From Leifsonia sp. Leaf336 (GTDB lineage Bacteria; Actinomycetota; Actinomycetes; Actinomycetales; Microbacteriaceae), in NCBI RefSeq assembly GCF_001423695.1, contig NZ_LMOZ01000003.1:229018-293017 (forward strand): a stretch of 64,000 bases of DNA, given 5' to 3'. Each line of letters opens with the position of its first letter. Position 1 is the stretch's first letter. This document shows, piece after piece, positions 51,896-60,328 of the stretch. The translations under genes and the position numbers were made by a program. The notes under the pieces were generated by a model. That model saw nothing but the letters and a program-made list of their open reading frames with translations, ran no database searches and was not told the origin of the DNA.

Positions 51896-53118
51896 GCTGT
51901 CCTCCCTGTCGCGGCAAGCGCGGATGCGGTTGTGATGGGCGCGGAACCGTCGGCCGACCAGATTCCGGCGACGCTGGGCGTCCCTGTGGAGAGTCCGGCG
52001 ATTCCTGCGGTGAGACCGCGGGTGACGAAGACCTGCGGCCGGAAGCCGAACAGGACGGTGTCCCCGGGCTGGACGGCACGGCCGTAGAGCGGGATCGTGG
52101 CGTAGTAGTCGATGGCGTCCGGGGCGGGCATGTCGACCAGCAGTTCGGGCGCGGAGGCGGTGTCCCCTCCCTGCTCGACGATCAGCGCGCTCGTCGTCGT
52201 TGCACCGAGGACGGGGTCGACGTAGAGTCCGCCGCCGTACACGTACGCGTCGCCGTTCCAGAGGTGCGACACTTCGGAGACGTAGGCGATGGCCGGCTCT
52301 TCAATGAGGTCGTGCGCGGCATGCAGGGGCGTCGTGCCGGTCAGGCCGTGTCCGGGTTCGACCTGTGTGGCGCCCGCGGCCGCCAGCGTCTCGAGCACCG
52401 ACACCGACGTCGTTCCCGGGGCGTTGACCTGGACGTTCGTCCGTCCGGCCGATTCGAGCGCGCGCAACGCCGTGGTCAGGGTCTCGAGGTTGTGGGTGGA
52501 GCGCGCCGTGGCCGTCTTGGCGTCGAACAGTGTCGCGGGGAACGTGGTGACTCCGGCGAAGCGCACGCCGGGGACCGCGTCGATGCGGTCGGCCGCGGCG
52601 ACCACGTCCGCGGCGTCGAACCCGCCCTCATGGCCCCGGTAGAAACGGTCGCCCGGCGCCGCGATCCGCAGGAGCACGTCCTGCACACGGCCGCGGGCCG
52701 CGGCCGCCGCGCCGGCCTCGCGCGCCTTCTGCTCGGAGAACACGGTCCAGTAGAGCGGTTCGAGAGCCGCGGCGTCCGCGGCACGGTGCCGCGGGATCTG
52801 CACAAGGTGACCGAGGTGACCGGTGGGGAGGCCACCGCTCGCCGCGGCGATGGCGCACTCCAGATCGACGCCCACGGCGTGACGGATGCCCCCTGCCACG
52901 ATGGCGCGGGACGCGTCAGGGTTGCGGCCGATCTGCTTGGTCATGGCGAATGGCGTCAGACCGAGCCGCGCGGACTCTGCCGCGAGGGCGGATGCGTTGC
53001 GTTGCACCGCATCCAGGTCGATGACGAAGGTGTTCGGCGGGATGGAGCCGCTCTGGTGCAGTTGCGTCGCCGCGTCGAGGAGCGCCTGGTTGCGGCGGCG
53101 GAGGAGGTCGAGGAACAT
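51892..53118 (-). CDS. YhfX-type PLP-dependent protein (alanine racemase-fold)
   Basis: The product is 408 aa. It resembles E. coli YhfX: VIDLDAVQRNA, PFAMTKQIGRNPDASRAIV with the candidate PLP lysine, LGHLVQIPRH, NAPGTTSVSVLETLAAAGAT, EPGHGLTGTTPLH and ISHLWNGDAYVYGGGLYVDP (WNGDAYVYGGGLYV). YhfX has an alanine-racemase/ornithine-decarboxylase-type barrel and unknown function. In E. coli its gene lies near php, a phosphotriesterase homologue. Here, too, a phosphotriesterase-family gene is in the same operon, which argues that the two act in one pathway. ATG 53118 has AAGGA upstream. Confidence 0.85.
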   Translation of the reverse strand: MFLDLLRRRNQALLDAATQLHQSGSIPPNTFVIDLDAVQRNASALAAESARLGLTPFAMTKQIGRNPDASRAIVAGGIRHAVGVDLECAIAAASGGLPTGHLGHLVQIPRHRAADAAALEPLYWTVFSEQKAREAGAAAAARGRVQDVLLRIAAPGDRFYRGHEGGFDAADVVAAADRIDAVPGVRFAGVTTFPATLFDAKTATARSTHNLETLTTALRALESAGRTNVQVNAPGTTSVSVLETLAAAGATQVEPGHGLTGTTPLHAAHDLIEEPAIAYVSEVSHLWNGDAYVYGGGLYVDPVLGATTTSALIVEQGGDTASAPELLVDMPAPDAIDYYATIPLYGRAVQPGDTVLFGFRPQVFVTRGLTAGIAGLSTGTPSVAGIWSADGSAPITTASALAATGRTA

Positions 53119-53146
53119 CGCTTGTCGTCCTTACTGTCTTCGCGGT

Positions 53147-54127
53147 CTAGTTGCTCTTCTTGGCGCGGAGGGAAAGGGAGACGGCGACCAGGATGATCGC
53201 GCCGCGCACGATCATCTGCTGCGCCACGGTGAGTCCACCGAGCAGCAGTCCGTAGTTGATCATGCTCATGAAGAGGCTGCCGACCAGGGCGCCGATGATG
53301 GAGCCCTTTCCGCCGGTGAGGGCTGTACCTCCCACGATCACCGCCGCGAGGACGCTCATCAGGTCGGAGCTGCCGAGCGTGTACGTCGCTCCGGCCAGGC
53401 GGCCCGCGTACAGCAGGCCGGCGAGCGCTGCCGTCACGCCGCTGAGGATGAAGACCGCCATACGGACGCGGTTGACCTTGATACCGCTGACTGCTGCAGC
53501 GGCGGCCTTGTTGCCGACGGCGAGCACGTGCGCGCCGAACGCGCGCTGACGGAGCACGTGCCAGCCGATCGCGGTGACGACCGCCGTCCACCAGATCAGA
53601 ATCGGGATGCCGAGCAGGGTGCCCCCGCCGAAAAGCCAGCCGAACACGGCGTCGGTCACCGGCACCGACTGCAGGTTGGTCGACTGCTGGGCGAGACCGG
53701 CGATGAGTCCCATGGTCGCGAGGGTGACCAGGAAGGACGGCAATCGCACGAGGGTCACGAAAATGCCGTTGACCGCTCCGATGACGGCCCCCACCGCGAG
53801 CCCGGCGATCGCCGCGATCCACCACTGGTGCGTGCCCTGGAGCGTGACGGCGGCGACGAGCGAGGCGAGGGCGACGGTCGATCCGATCGAGAGGTCGATC
53901 TCGCCGAGGCTGAGGACGAAGACCGTTCCGATCGCCATGACCGTGATCGGGGTCGCCTGCGTGATGATGTTGACCAGTGTCGTCCCGTTGAGGAAGTTGG
54001 CGCCCTGGGTGATCGCGAAATAGAGGAAGACGACCACGAAGCCGATGTAGACGACGAACTGACGCCAGTCCGCGTGGCGCAGCCGGTCGCCGACGGTCAT
54101 CCTGCCGTCGGTGGTGGATACAGTCAT
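53147..54127 (-). CDS. Ribose/monosaccharide-type ABC permease (RbsC family)
   Basis: The product is 326 aa. It has the RbsC signature of 8-10 helices: VLSLGEIDLSIGSTVALASLVAA, VLAAVIVGGTALTGGKGSIIGALVG and the AVGNKAAAAAVSGI loop. ATG 54127 overlaps the ROK kinase stop by four bases (ATGA). It forms the membrane channel with the single-domain ATPase and the SBP, giving a CUT2-type sugar importer for a monosaccharide-size ligand. Confidence 0.95.
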   Translation of the reverse strand: MTVSTTDGRMTVGDRLRHADWRQFVVYIGFVVVFLYFAITQGANFLNGTTLVNIITQATPITVMAIGTVFVLSLGEIDLSIGSTVALASLVAAVTLQGTHQWWIAAIAGLAVGAVIGAVNGIFVTLVRLPSFLVTLATMGLIAGLAQQSTNLQSVPVTDAVFGWLFGGGTLLGIPILIWWTAVVTAIGWHVLRQRAFGAHVLAVGNKAAAAAVSGIKVNRVRMAVFILSGVTAALAGLLYAGRLAGATYTLGSSDLMSVLAAVIVGGTALTGGKGSIIGALVGSLFMSMINYGLLLGGLTVAQQMIVRGAIILVAVSLSLRAKKSN

Positions 54128-55059
54128 GATGCTTCTCTTTCCGTGCTGAGCGGTGCTGCGTCGATGGCGAGGCGGACGGCGCCGAGGATGGGGGCGGATG
54201 AACCGAGTGGGCTGATGCGCACCTCGATCGTCGGACGGCCGAGTCGGCCGAGCCAGTGGAGAACCGGCGCGAGCAGTTCCTCGCGGCTGCCGATACCGCC
54301 GCCGAGGACGAACAGCCCGGGGTCGACGACGGCGTCGACGGCGAGGATCGCGTGGGCGAGCCACCGCGCCTCCTCGTCGAGCGATGCCAACGCATCCGGG
54401 TCGCCTCCGGCCGCTAACTCGAACACTTCCACGGCGCTCGACCGGGCACGGCCGGAGGCGACTTGGAACCGTTGTGCGATCGAGTCGCCGCTGACGACCT
54501 CCTCGAGGGCGCCACGCCGTTGGTTTCCGGGATCGAGCGGGTCAGACCCGATCGGCAGATAGCCGATCTCGCCCGCTCCTCCGCGGACGCCCTGCCAGAT
54601 GCGGCGATCGAGCACCACGCCGACGCCGATACCGGTTCCGACGGAGACGAAGGCGAAGGTGTCAACCTCTGTGCCCACTCCGCTATGCAGTTCGCCGAGC
54701 GCCGCGATGTTCACGTCGTTGTCGATCACGACCGGGTGACCGAGCCGACCTTCGAGTTCAGCGACAACGTCGAATCCTTCGAGGTCGCCGAGATTGGGGG
54801 CGAGGTCGAATTTCCCTGTGGAGGAGTCCGGTACCCCCGCGCCACCGATCGCCGTCGCGACGATGGAAGCTCGGGATGCGCCGACCGCCGCGGCCAGTCC
54901 TCTGACCATCTCGGTGACCTGCGCCACGATCGCCCGCCCGTCGCGTGTCGGCTCGGTCGTCTCGTGGAGGATTTCGCCCGCGATAGTGGCGATGCCTGCG
55001 CGCACCTTGGTGCCGCCGAGGTCGATCCCGACTACGTACTGGTGCTGCATGGTGCTCAC
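54124..55059 (-). CDS. ROK-family sugar kinase
   Basis: The product is 311 aa from GTG 55059, with GGAGG four bases upstream and a four-base overlap with the phosphotriesterase gene (GTGA); ATG 55050 is in frame but worse spaced. ROK phosphate loop YVVGIDLGGTKVRAG, catalytic aspartate in HPVVIDNDVNIAALGE and FAFVSVGTGIGVGVVLDRR are present, and no N-terminal HTH. The usual ROK zinc motif (HxxxCxCGxxGC) is replaced by EIGYLPIGSDPLDPGNQRRG with no cysteines, so it is probably a zinc-free kinase. It likely phosphorylates the sugar brought in by the CUT2 importer. Confidence 0.9.
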   Translation of the reverse strand: MSTMQHQYVVGIDLGGTKVRAGIATIAGEILHETTEPTRDGRAIVAQVTEMVRGLAAAVGASRASIVATAIGGAGVPDSSTGKFDLAPNLGDLEGFDVVAELEGRLGHPVVIDNDVNIAALGELHSGVGTEVDTFAFVSVGTGIGVGVVLDRRIWQGVRGGAGEIGYLPIGSDPLDPGNQRRGALEEVVSGDSIAQRFQVASGRARSSAVEVFELAAGGDPDALASLDEEARWLAHAILAVDAVVDPGLFVLGGGIGSREELLAPVLHWLGRLGRPTIEVRISPLGSSAPILGAVRLAIDAAPLSTEREAS

Positions 55060-56066
55060 ACGACCTCCAGCACAGACGCCGGGTTGGCCGCGAGCAGCTG
55101 CTCGATCGCCGCGTCGGAGACGCCGCGCTCGAGCAGCGCAGGCACGAAGACCGCACCGAGGTACGAGTACCCGCTCTCGCCATGCGTGCTTGGGTTCATC
55201 CACACCTCGGCTCCCGTCAGGTCCTGCGCGAGCAGGATGCGGTCGGTGAGCCCATCGCCGACGAGTGCGGCGACGAGGTCGGCCCGGCCTGCGTCGGAGC
55301 GGTGGAACGCGCGCTTGCTGAACTCGCCGTCCGGACGCTCGTCAGAGAGAGGACCGAGGAAGAAGTCCCAGTTCTCCTTGCCGATCGTGTCGACGGCCAC
55401 GCGCGCACCGGCGTCGATCACCCGACGAACGAGGCCGATGCCGAGCTGGGTGTCGAGATGGCCGACGACGACACGGTCCAGATCGACACCTTCTGACCTG
55501 AGGATGTCGAGCTGCTCCATCGCCTGGGTGCCGTGGGTGGTGTGCGTCATGATCCCGAGTCCCGTCGCCCGCTGGGCGCGGGCCACGGCTCGGAGGCACT
55601 TCTCCTCGTGCGGCGTGATCTCGCCGAGGCTGGTCGCCTGCTCTCCGAAGACGCCGGCCTGGACGCCGGAGTTCCCGATTCCCACCTCCGCGTCGCGGAC
55701 GAGGCGGGCGGTCATGGCGTCGAGATCGGCAGAGAGCGCCCACGCTGGGGAGTACGACTCCAGATAGATCGCCGTGCCTGACACGACGTGCAGGCCGCTC
55801 CGCTGGGAGATCTCGACGAGCGCCGCTGCGTTGTCGCCGTTCGCGTCCCGTCCGACGACGCCGTATGGGCTCAGATCGACAACGGTGCCGAAACCAAGGT
55901 CGCGGAGCCCGGCCAGTGCATCCACTGCCCTGTCGAGACGGTCGTCGCGGGTTCCTCCGGTGAGCCAGGGGCCCGGTGTGAGTGACAGCAGATGCTCATG
56001 CGGCATGACCCGTCCGAGGTCTGCTGAGTCGACCGGGCCGAGCACGGTCATGACCTGCCGTGTCAT
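55056..56066 (-). CDS. Phosphotriesterase-family hydrolase (Php-like)
   Basis: The product is 336 aa, with AAGGAGA upstream of ATG 56066. The binuclear metal site is visible: H23 and H25 (MPHEHLL), E142 (GVFGEQATS), H175 (IMTHTTH), H203 (VVVGHLDTQ) and D282 (LLAQDLTG). Classical PTE and many lactonases use a carbamylated lysine as the bridge; here the position is E142, as in E. coli Php, the enzyme of the yhf cluster. In this sugar operon it may be a lactonase or a hydrolase of a modified sugar (inference). It is the second gene after the SBP. Confidence 0.92.
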   Translation of the reverse strand: MTRQVMTVLGPVDSADLGRVMPHEHLLSLTPGPWLTGGTRDDRLDRAVDALAGLRDLGFGTVVDLSPYGVVGRDANGDNAAALVEISQRSGLHVVSGTAIYLESYSPAWALSADLDAMTARLVRDAEVGIGNSGVQAGVFGEQATSLGEITPHEEKCLRAVARAQRATGLGIMTHTTHGTQAMEQLDILRSEGVDLDRVVVGHLDTQLGIGLVRRVIDAGARVAVDTIGKENWDFFLGPLSDERPDGEFSKRAFHRSDAGRADLVAALVGDGLTDRILLAQDLTGAEVWMNPSTHGESGYSYLGAVFVPALLERGVSDAAIEQLLAANPASVLEVV

Positions 56067-56144
56067 CGGTTCTCCTTTTGGTGCGTGCGGCCAGCGACGG
56101 TGTCCGACGGTCCGCGTGGTTCGTGGTTCGTGGTTCGAATGGAG

Positions 56145-56182
56145 GCTGAGCGGCCAGGTGGGGGATCCCGGCCGCCCAGCCG
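56145..56182 (-). terminator. Hairpin between binding-protein and phosphotriesterase genes
   Basis: GGCTG-AG-CGGCC pairs with GGCCG-CC-CAGCC around a ~14-base loop with GGGGGATCCC. Located just after the SBP stop, it may attenuate transcription so that the SBP is made in excess over the rest of the operon, a common arrangement. A short direct repeat (GTGGTTC x3) precedes it. Confidence 0.5.
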
Positions 56183-56193
56183 GTCTAGTGGCG

Positions 56194-57321
56194 TCAGCCG
56201 CCCGTCACGCTCGACGGCGGCTTGGTGCCGTAGTCGGACTCCCAGCCCTTATCGAGGTTGGCCTTGGTGACCTTCGTGGGGACGGACGCGACGAGCTCCG
56301 GCGCCTTCTTGCCGAGGACACCGTATGCGCCGGCGAGCGCGAGGCCCTTGCCGATGCCGATCGAGCCGTTGCCCACCATGCCTGCGACGTTCGTGCCTGA
56401 CATCATCGCTGCGCCGAGGGTGGTGTCGAGGTCGTTGGTGACGACTTTGATGTCGGTGCGGCCCGCTGCCTTGATGGCGGCGACGACGCCCTGGGCTGCT
56501 GTCGCCCACGAGACGTAGATGCCCTTCAGGTTCGGGTTCTTGGCGATCATGGCCGCGGCGATGGTCTGCGTGGCGGTCTCATCGGCAAAGCCTTCGGAGT
56601 CGACGATCTTCACGTCGGGGTACTCGTACGCGAGCCAATCCTTGAAGGCCTTGTCCCGCTGGTTGGTGAACCAGAAGTTCGCGTTGTACGAGAGGTAGCC
56701 GACCTCGCCCTTCTTGCCGAGCGCGTCGCCGAGGATCTCTGCGTTGTCCCGACCGGCCGCCGTGAGGTCTTCCGTGACGATGGAGACGAAGTCGGAGCCC
56801 GCCTTGTACCCCGCTGGCGGGGTTGTCATGATGACGAGCTTCGTCCCTGCCTCGACAGCGGGCTTGAACGCCTTGGCCGCAGAGGTGGGGTCGACGGCGA
56901 TAGTGACGATGATGCTCGGGTGCAGTGCGAGCACGGTCTGGACGTTGTTGGCCTGGGTCGCTGCGTTGAAGTTGGCCTGCGTGCTGGCGACCACATCGAT
57001 GCCGAGTTGCTTGAACTCGTCGCGAGCGCCCTTCTCGACGGCGGTCACGAAGTCGGACGACGTGTGCCAGACGAACGCCGCGGTGTACTTTCCGTCTTTG
57101 ACCTTGCTCTGCTCGTCGCTGGTGAGCGAGAGCTCGGACAGCGCGCCCGGCTTCTCGCCGTTCGGGCCGGTGAACTCGAGGCTGGGCTTGGCTGCTGGTG
57201 TCGATGACGCTGACGATGCAGGCGTGCCGGAGGAACATCCGGCCAGCGCGAGGGAGAGTGCGAGTGCGCCGACGACGGCAGCGCGGGCGGCGAGACGCCG
57301 GGTGGGACGTGCTGTGTGCAT
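56194..57321 (-). CDS. CUT2-type sugar-binding lipoprotein
   Basis: The product is 375 aa with a signal ending LALAGC (C29). It has the periplasmic-binding-protein type-I fold of ribose/xylose-type SBPs: KYTAAFVWHTSSDFVTAVEKGARDEFKQLG, VQTVLALHPSIIVTIAVDPT, IYVSWATAAQGVVAAIKAAG and VVTNDLDTTLGAAMM (seen as TAAFVWHTSSDFVTAV, LALHPSIIVTIAVDPTS, VSWATAAQGVVAAI). First gene of the operon that ends at the SIS gene. AT-rich inverted repeats upstream are the likely site for the divergent ROK repressor. Confidence 0.94.
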   Translation of the reverse strand: MHTARPTRRLAARAAVVGALALSLALAGCSSGTPASSASSTPAAKPSLEFTGPNGEKPGALSELSLTSDEQSKVKDGKYTAAFVWHTSSDFVTAVEKGARDEFKQLGIDVVASTQANFNAATQANNVQTVLALHPSIIVTIAVDPTSAAKAFKPAVEAGTKLVIMTTPPAGYKAGSDFVSIVTEDLTAAGRDNAEILGDALGKKGEVGYLSYNANFWFTNQRDKAFKDWLAYEYPDVKIVDSEGFADETATQTIAAAMIAKNPNLKGIYVSWATAAQGVVAAIKAAGRTDIKVVTNDLDTTLGAAMMSGTNVAGMVGNGSIGIGKGLALAGAYGVLGKKAPELVASVPTKVTKANLDKGWESDYGTKPPSSVTGG

Positions 57322-57397
57322 TGTGGGTTGCCTTCCGGGACCGGGTTGAACTCCTGTGCGGTGGCGTCCCCCGGGTATCTCGTGACCCCGTCACCGT

Positions 57398-57442
57398 TGA
57401 CTTGCTGAACCCATTTTGATTTCAACAAGCAATCAAAGTCAA
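57398..57442. promoter_or_regulatory. Nested inverted repeats between SBP and ROK regulator genes
   Basis: CTTGCTGAA (57401-57409) and TTCAACAAG (57421-57429) form an inverted repeat with one mismatch; an outer pair TTGACTT (57398-57404) and AAGTCAA (57436-57442) is nested around it. The region is markedly AT-rich for this genome. It is a likely operator for the divergent ROK repressor. Confidence 0.65.
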
Positions 57443-57565
57443 GCTCGGAAATGTATCCGTTGGGTTTCGATCCCGTTAATCCTGCCGAAATCCGGCGCAG
57501 AGTGGCGCTGGACGGGCATCCTGAGCTAGTTTTGGGTTCACGCTGAAGACAAAGGGGGTGAGCTG

Positions 57566-58747
57566 GTGCAAGACACGCGAGCCATCAATCGCAACGCCGT
57601 CTTGACTGCTCTCATCGGATCGAGACCGGCCAGCCGCAAGCAGATCGCGGAGCAGACGGGAATTTCCGCCGCCACAGTGACGCGCTCGATCGACCAGCTC
57701 CTCGCCGAGGGGATCGTGACGGAGACGACGGAGATCGTCTCGGAGGCGAGGGGACGCCGCGCGGTAGAACTCGACATCGTCGCGGACCGCATGTATGTCG
57801 TCGGGGTGGACCTCGGCGCATCCAACACTCGAATCATCGTCGCCGACCTGCTTGCGCACCCGGTGTTCGCATCCGAGACGCCGACACCGACCACCCTGAA
57901 GGGGAACGATCTCGCCGAGTGGATCGCAACGACGGTCCGGAATGCGGCGGCCGACGTGTGGGACAGGGTGGCGCACGTGTGCCTCGGCCTTCCCGGCGCG
58001 GTGAGCCAGCGCGACCTCAGCGTCTCCAACGCCCCCAACCTCCCCGAAGTCGAATCGCCAACCTTCCTCGCCTCCGTGGAGCGCGCGATGGGGCGGCCGA
58101 TGCACTTCGACAACGACGCGAACTACGCCCTCCTCGGCGAACTGCATTTCGGCGCGGCCCGCGGCGCACCCAACGCAGCGATGCTGACGATCGGCTTCGG
58201 CCTGGGCGCCGGCCTCGCCATCGAGGGGCGCATACTGCAGGGCGAGCGAGGGCTGATCGGCGAGTTCGGCCAGCTTCCGATCGGCCCCCTCGGCACCCGC
58301 CTCGAACACCTCGTGACGGGCGGCGGGATCCTGCGCCGGGCGGCAGAGGCCGGGCTGCACCTCGATGCGCCCGCCCAGCTCTTCGCACACGAAGCCGGCC
58401 CTGGCCTGCAGTCACTGCGGGCCCACTTCGACCAGGCACTGCTCGTGGTCTTGACCGCGACCACCGTGTCCTGCGACCCCCAGACGATCGTGCTCGGCGG
58501 CGGCATCGCCAACTCTTTGACGTCGTCTCTCGACCGCTACCGGATCGCCCTCGAACAGAACCTCCGGGTCTCTCCCGCACTCGCGACCGCCCAGCTCGGG
58601 GACTTCTCCGGCGCGGTCGGCTCGGTCGTCGCCGGGTTGCAAACGGTCTACGCCGGCCTCGGGGTGGAGGAGGCTGCGATCGTGCACCTGCCGAAAGGGG
58701 ACGCATTGACCGCGGCCGAAGTCGCGCGGGTCAGAGCGCTCGGGTAG
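57566..58747 (+). CDS. ROK-family transcriptional regulator
   Basis: The product is 393 aa from GTG 57566, with an AGGGGGTGA site upstream. The N-terminal winged helix (residues ~5-65) contains SRKQIAEQTGISAATVTRSIDQLLAEGIV, followed by a ROK kinase-like domain with YVVGVDLGASNTRIIVADL, HFDNDANYALLGELHFG and FGLGAGLAIEGRILQGE. The ROK zinc cysteines are missing. It is divergent from the sugar operon and probably senses the imported sugar or its phosphate as inducer; the operator is the AT-rich inverted repeat at 57398-57442. Confidence 0.92.
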   Translation: MQDTRAINRNAVLTALIGSRPASRKQIAEQTGISAATVTRSIDQLLAEGIVTETTEIVSEARGRRAVELDIVADRMYVVGVDLGASNTRIIVADLLAHPVFASETPTPTTLKGNDLAEWIATTVRNAAADVWDRVAHVCLGLPGAVSQRDLSVSNAPNLPEVESPTFLASVERAMGRPMHFDNDANYALLGELHFGAARGAPNAAMLTIGFGLGAGLAIEGRILQGERGLIGEFGQLPIGPLGTRLEHLVTGGGILRRAAEAGLHLDAPAQLFAHEAGPGLQSLRAHFDQALLVVLTATTVSCDPQTIVLGGGIANSLTSSLDRYRIALEQNLRVSPALATAQLGDFSGAVGSVVAGLQTVYAGLGVEEAAIVHLPKGDALTAAEVARVRALG

Positions 58748-58801
58748 TCGGAGGCCAGCGCCCGTCGTCGTCGCCGTGCGCCGCGGACGACCGCACGTCG
58801 A

Positions 58802-59587
58802 TCATGCCTGCGCGCGCGCCACCAGCTCCGCCCGGGAGGACGCCCCCACTTTGCTGAGCAGGTTCGAGACATGAAACTTCACGGTGTTCTCACTGATCGC
58901 AAGCTGGCGGCCGATCGCGCGATTCCGGGCCCCGGACGCGACCAGTTGGAGGACTTCGCGCTCGCGGTTGGTCAGTGCGGTCGCGGTCATCAAGGGCTCT
59001 CGCATCGCGGGCGGGTCGAGCGGAAGCCGAACGGAGAGGATGGAGCCCCAACCGGGCGTTGATCTCACCGTGACCGTGCCGTTCACCGCCGAAGCGCGCT
59101 CCACGATGGACGCCACCGAGTCGTCGGACACCGCCAGCTCGCCGCGCCCGTCGTCCCTGATCTCGATGAGAAGATTGAGGCCGTCGCAGTCCCACTCGAC
59201 GCGGACGCGCCCGGTCTCCTCCTGGTCGATGAAGACGAGGATGGCGCTCTGTACGATAGCCCGCCCTGCCTGGGCGACCTCGCCGGGCAGGGCGCGCCCC
59301 GTAGCGGGCGGCTCGACGAACTGGATGTCCAGGTCGCCGTGGCGTGCGAGCGGCCTCAGGTCGTTTCGCAGCCGGCTGAACGCTCCGACAACCGGTTCCA
59401 GCACCGACGTGCGCTGGTGATGTCGCAGCGTGTGGACGCCTGCCAGAGCCATTGCCGCCGTGTCGGTGGCCAGGGCGCGCGCTGTGCGGTCATCGAGCTG
59501 AATCGACCGCAGCACGGCGAGCACCGACTCCAGACTCACCGCCTGGCCGTCCGCCCGCTCTGCCATCCCCCGCGTCTCATCAGTCAT
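58802..59587 (-). CDS. LuxR-HTH regulator with degenerate HATPase domain
   Basis: The product is 261 aa from ATG 59587; an in-frame GTG at 59596 is possible. The middle (residues ~95-190) is a histidine-kinase-type ATPase fold with a G1-like DDGRGEL and the final GSILSVRLPL, but the N-box lacks the conserved Asn (AILVFIDQ), so ATP binding is doubtful. The C-terminus (residues ~200-261) is a LuxR HTH (TNREREVLQLVASGARNRAI then NTVKFHVSNLLSKVGASS). It looks like a sensor-kinase ATPase domain fused to a response-regulator output, with no phospho-acceptor His or receiver. It is divergent from the hxlBA genes, and a 7-bp inverted repeat sits at its start. Confidence 0.85.
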   Translation of the reverse strand: MTDETRGMAERADGQAVSLESVLAVLRSIQLDDRTARALATDTAAMALAGVHTLRHHQRTSVLEPVVGAFSRLRNDLRPLARHGDLDIQFVEPPATGRALPGEVAQAGRAIVQSAILVFIDQEETGRVRVEWDCDGLNLLIEIRDDGRGELAVSDDSVASIVERASAVNGTVTVRSTPGWGSILSVRLPLDPPAMREPLMTATALTNREREVLQLVASGARNRAIGRQLAISENTVKFHVSNLLSKVGASSRAELVARAQA

Positions 59588-59594
59588 TCTGCGC

Positions 59595-59614
59595 ACCTAC
59601 CCGAACCGGTAGGT
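59595..59614. promoter_or_regulatory. Inverted repeat at luxR/hxlB divergent promoter
   Basis: ACCTACC-CGAACC-GGTAGGT, 7-bp arms and a six-base spacer, a 20-bp operator typical of LuxR/NarL regulators. It abuts the luxR start, so autorepression together with control of hxlB is likely. Confidence 0.65.
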
Positions 59615-59668
59615 AGGGTGAGCCTTCCGCAGGGCGCGGTCCGCGGACGCGATCAGGACGATGGGATC

Positions 59669-60271
59669 ATGGACTTCTCCGATCCTACGATGGGCGCCTC
59701 GCTTCGCCTTCTCCGCGACGAGCTCGAACGCTTGATCGATGCGCTCCCCAGCGCCCAGCTCGGGGAGGACGAAATCGACCGGCTCGAATCCCTCGACCGT
59801 TTCGCTGCGCTCGTGACGGACGCACGCCGCGTGTTCGTTCACGGCGCCGGACGCTCGGGTCTCGCCCTGAGGATGACGGCCATGCGCCTCATGCATCTCG
59901 GGCTCGACGTTCACGTGGTCGGTGAGGTGACGGCACCGGCGATCGGCCCGGGCGACCTCCTGCTCACAGCGAGCGGCTCCGGGACGACGGCAGGGGTGGT
60001 ACGTGCCGCCCTGACCGCGATCGATACCGGCGCCCAGGTCGTGGCGATCACGACAGCTCCGGCGTCGCCGCTCCACGAGATCGCGACAGCGGTCGTGGTC
60101 GTGCCGGCCGCGGAGAAGCTCGACCGGTCGGGTGCGGCTTCCGCACAGTATGCAGGAAGCCTCTTCGAGCAGGCCGTCGTCCTCATCGGAGACGCGCTCT
60201 TCCACCACCTCTGGCAGCGCGCGGACACCAGTGCTGACGACCTCTGGCCTCGCCACGCGAACCTCGAGTAG
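59669..60271 (+). CDS. hxlB: 6-phospho-3-hexuloisomerase
   Basis: The product is 200 aa from ATG 59669. One SIS domain with RVFVHGAGRSGLALRMTAMRLMHLG and DLLLTASGSGTTAGVVRAALTA, then FEQAVVLIGDALFHHLW, is characteristic of PHI (YckF/HxlB). It interconverts D-arabino-3-hexulose 6-phosphate and fructose 6-phosphate. It forms a functional pair with the following HPS gene; together they fix formaldehyde or, run in reverse, produce pentose phosphate. The start is weakly supported but no better in-frame ATG exists. Confidence 0.93.
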   Translation: MDFSDPTMGASLRLLRDELERLIDALPSAQLGEDEIDRLESLDRFAALVTDARRVFVHGAGRSGLALRMTAMRLMHLGLDVHVVGEVTAPAIGPGDLLLTASGSGTTAGVVRAALTAIDTGAQVVAITTAPASPLHEIATAVVVVPAAEKLDRSGAASAQYAGSLFEQAVVLIGDALFHHLWQRADTSADDLWPRHANLE

Positions 60272-60328
60272 CGGAGGCATCGGGCGGCGCCCGAACACGG
60301 GCGCTCGATAACAACAACAAGGAGAGAA

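Noticed and set aside
54124-55203. Longer start for the ROK kinase giving an N-terminal Arg-rich extension
   Set aside because: The extension is antisense-like reading of the phosphotriesterase 3' end; GTG 55059 has a ribosome site and GTGA overlap.
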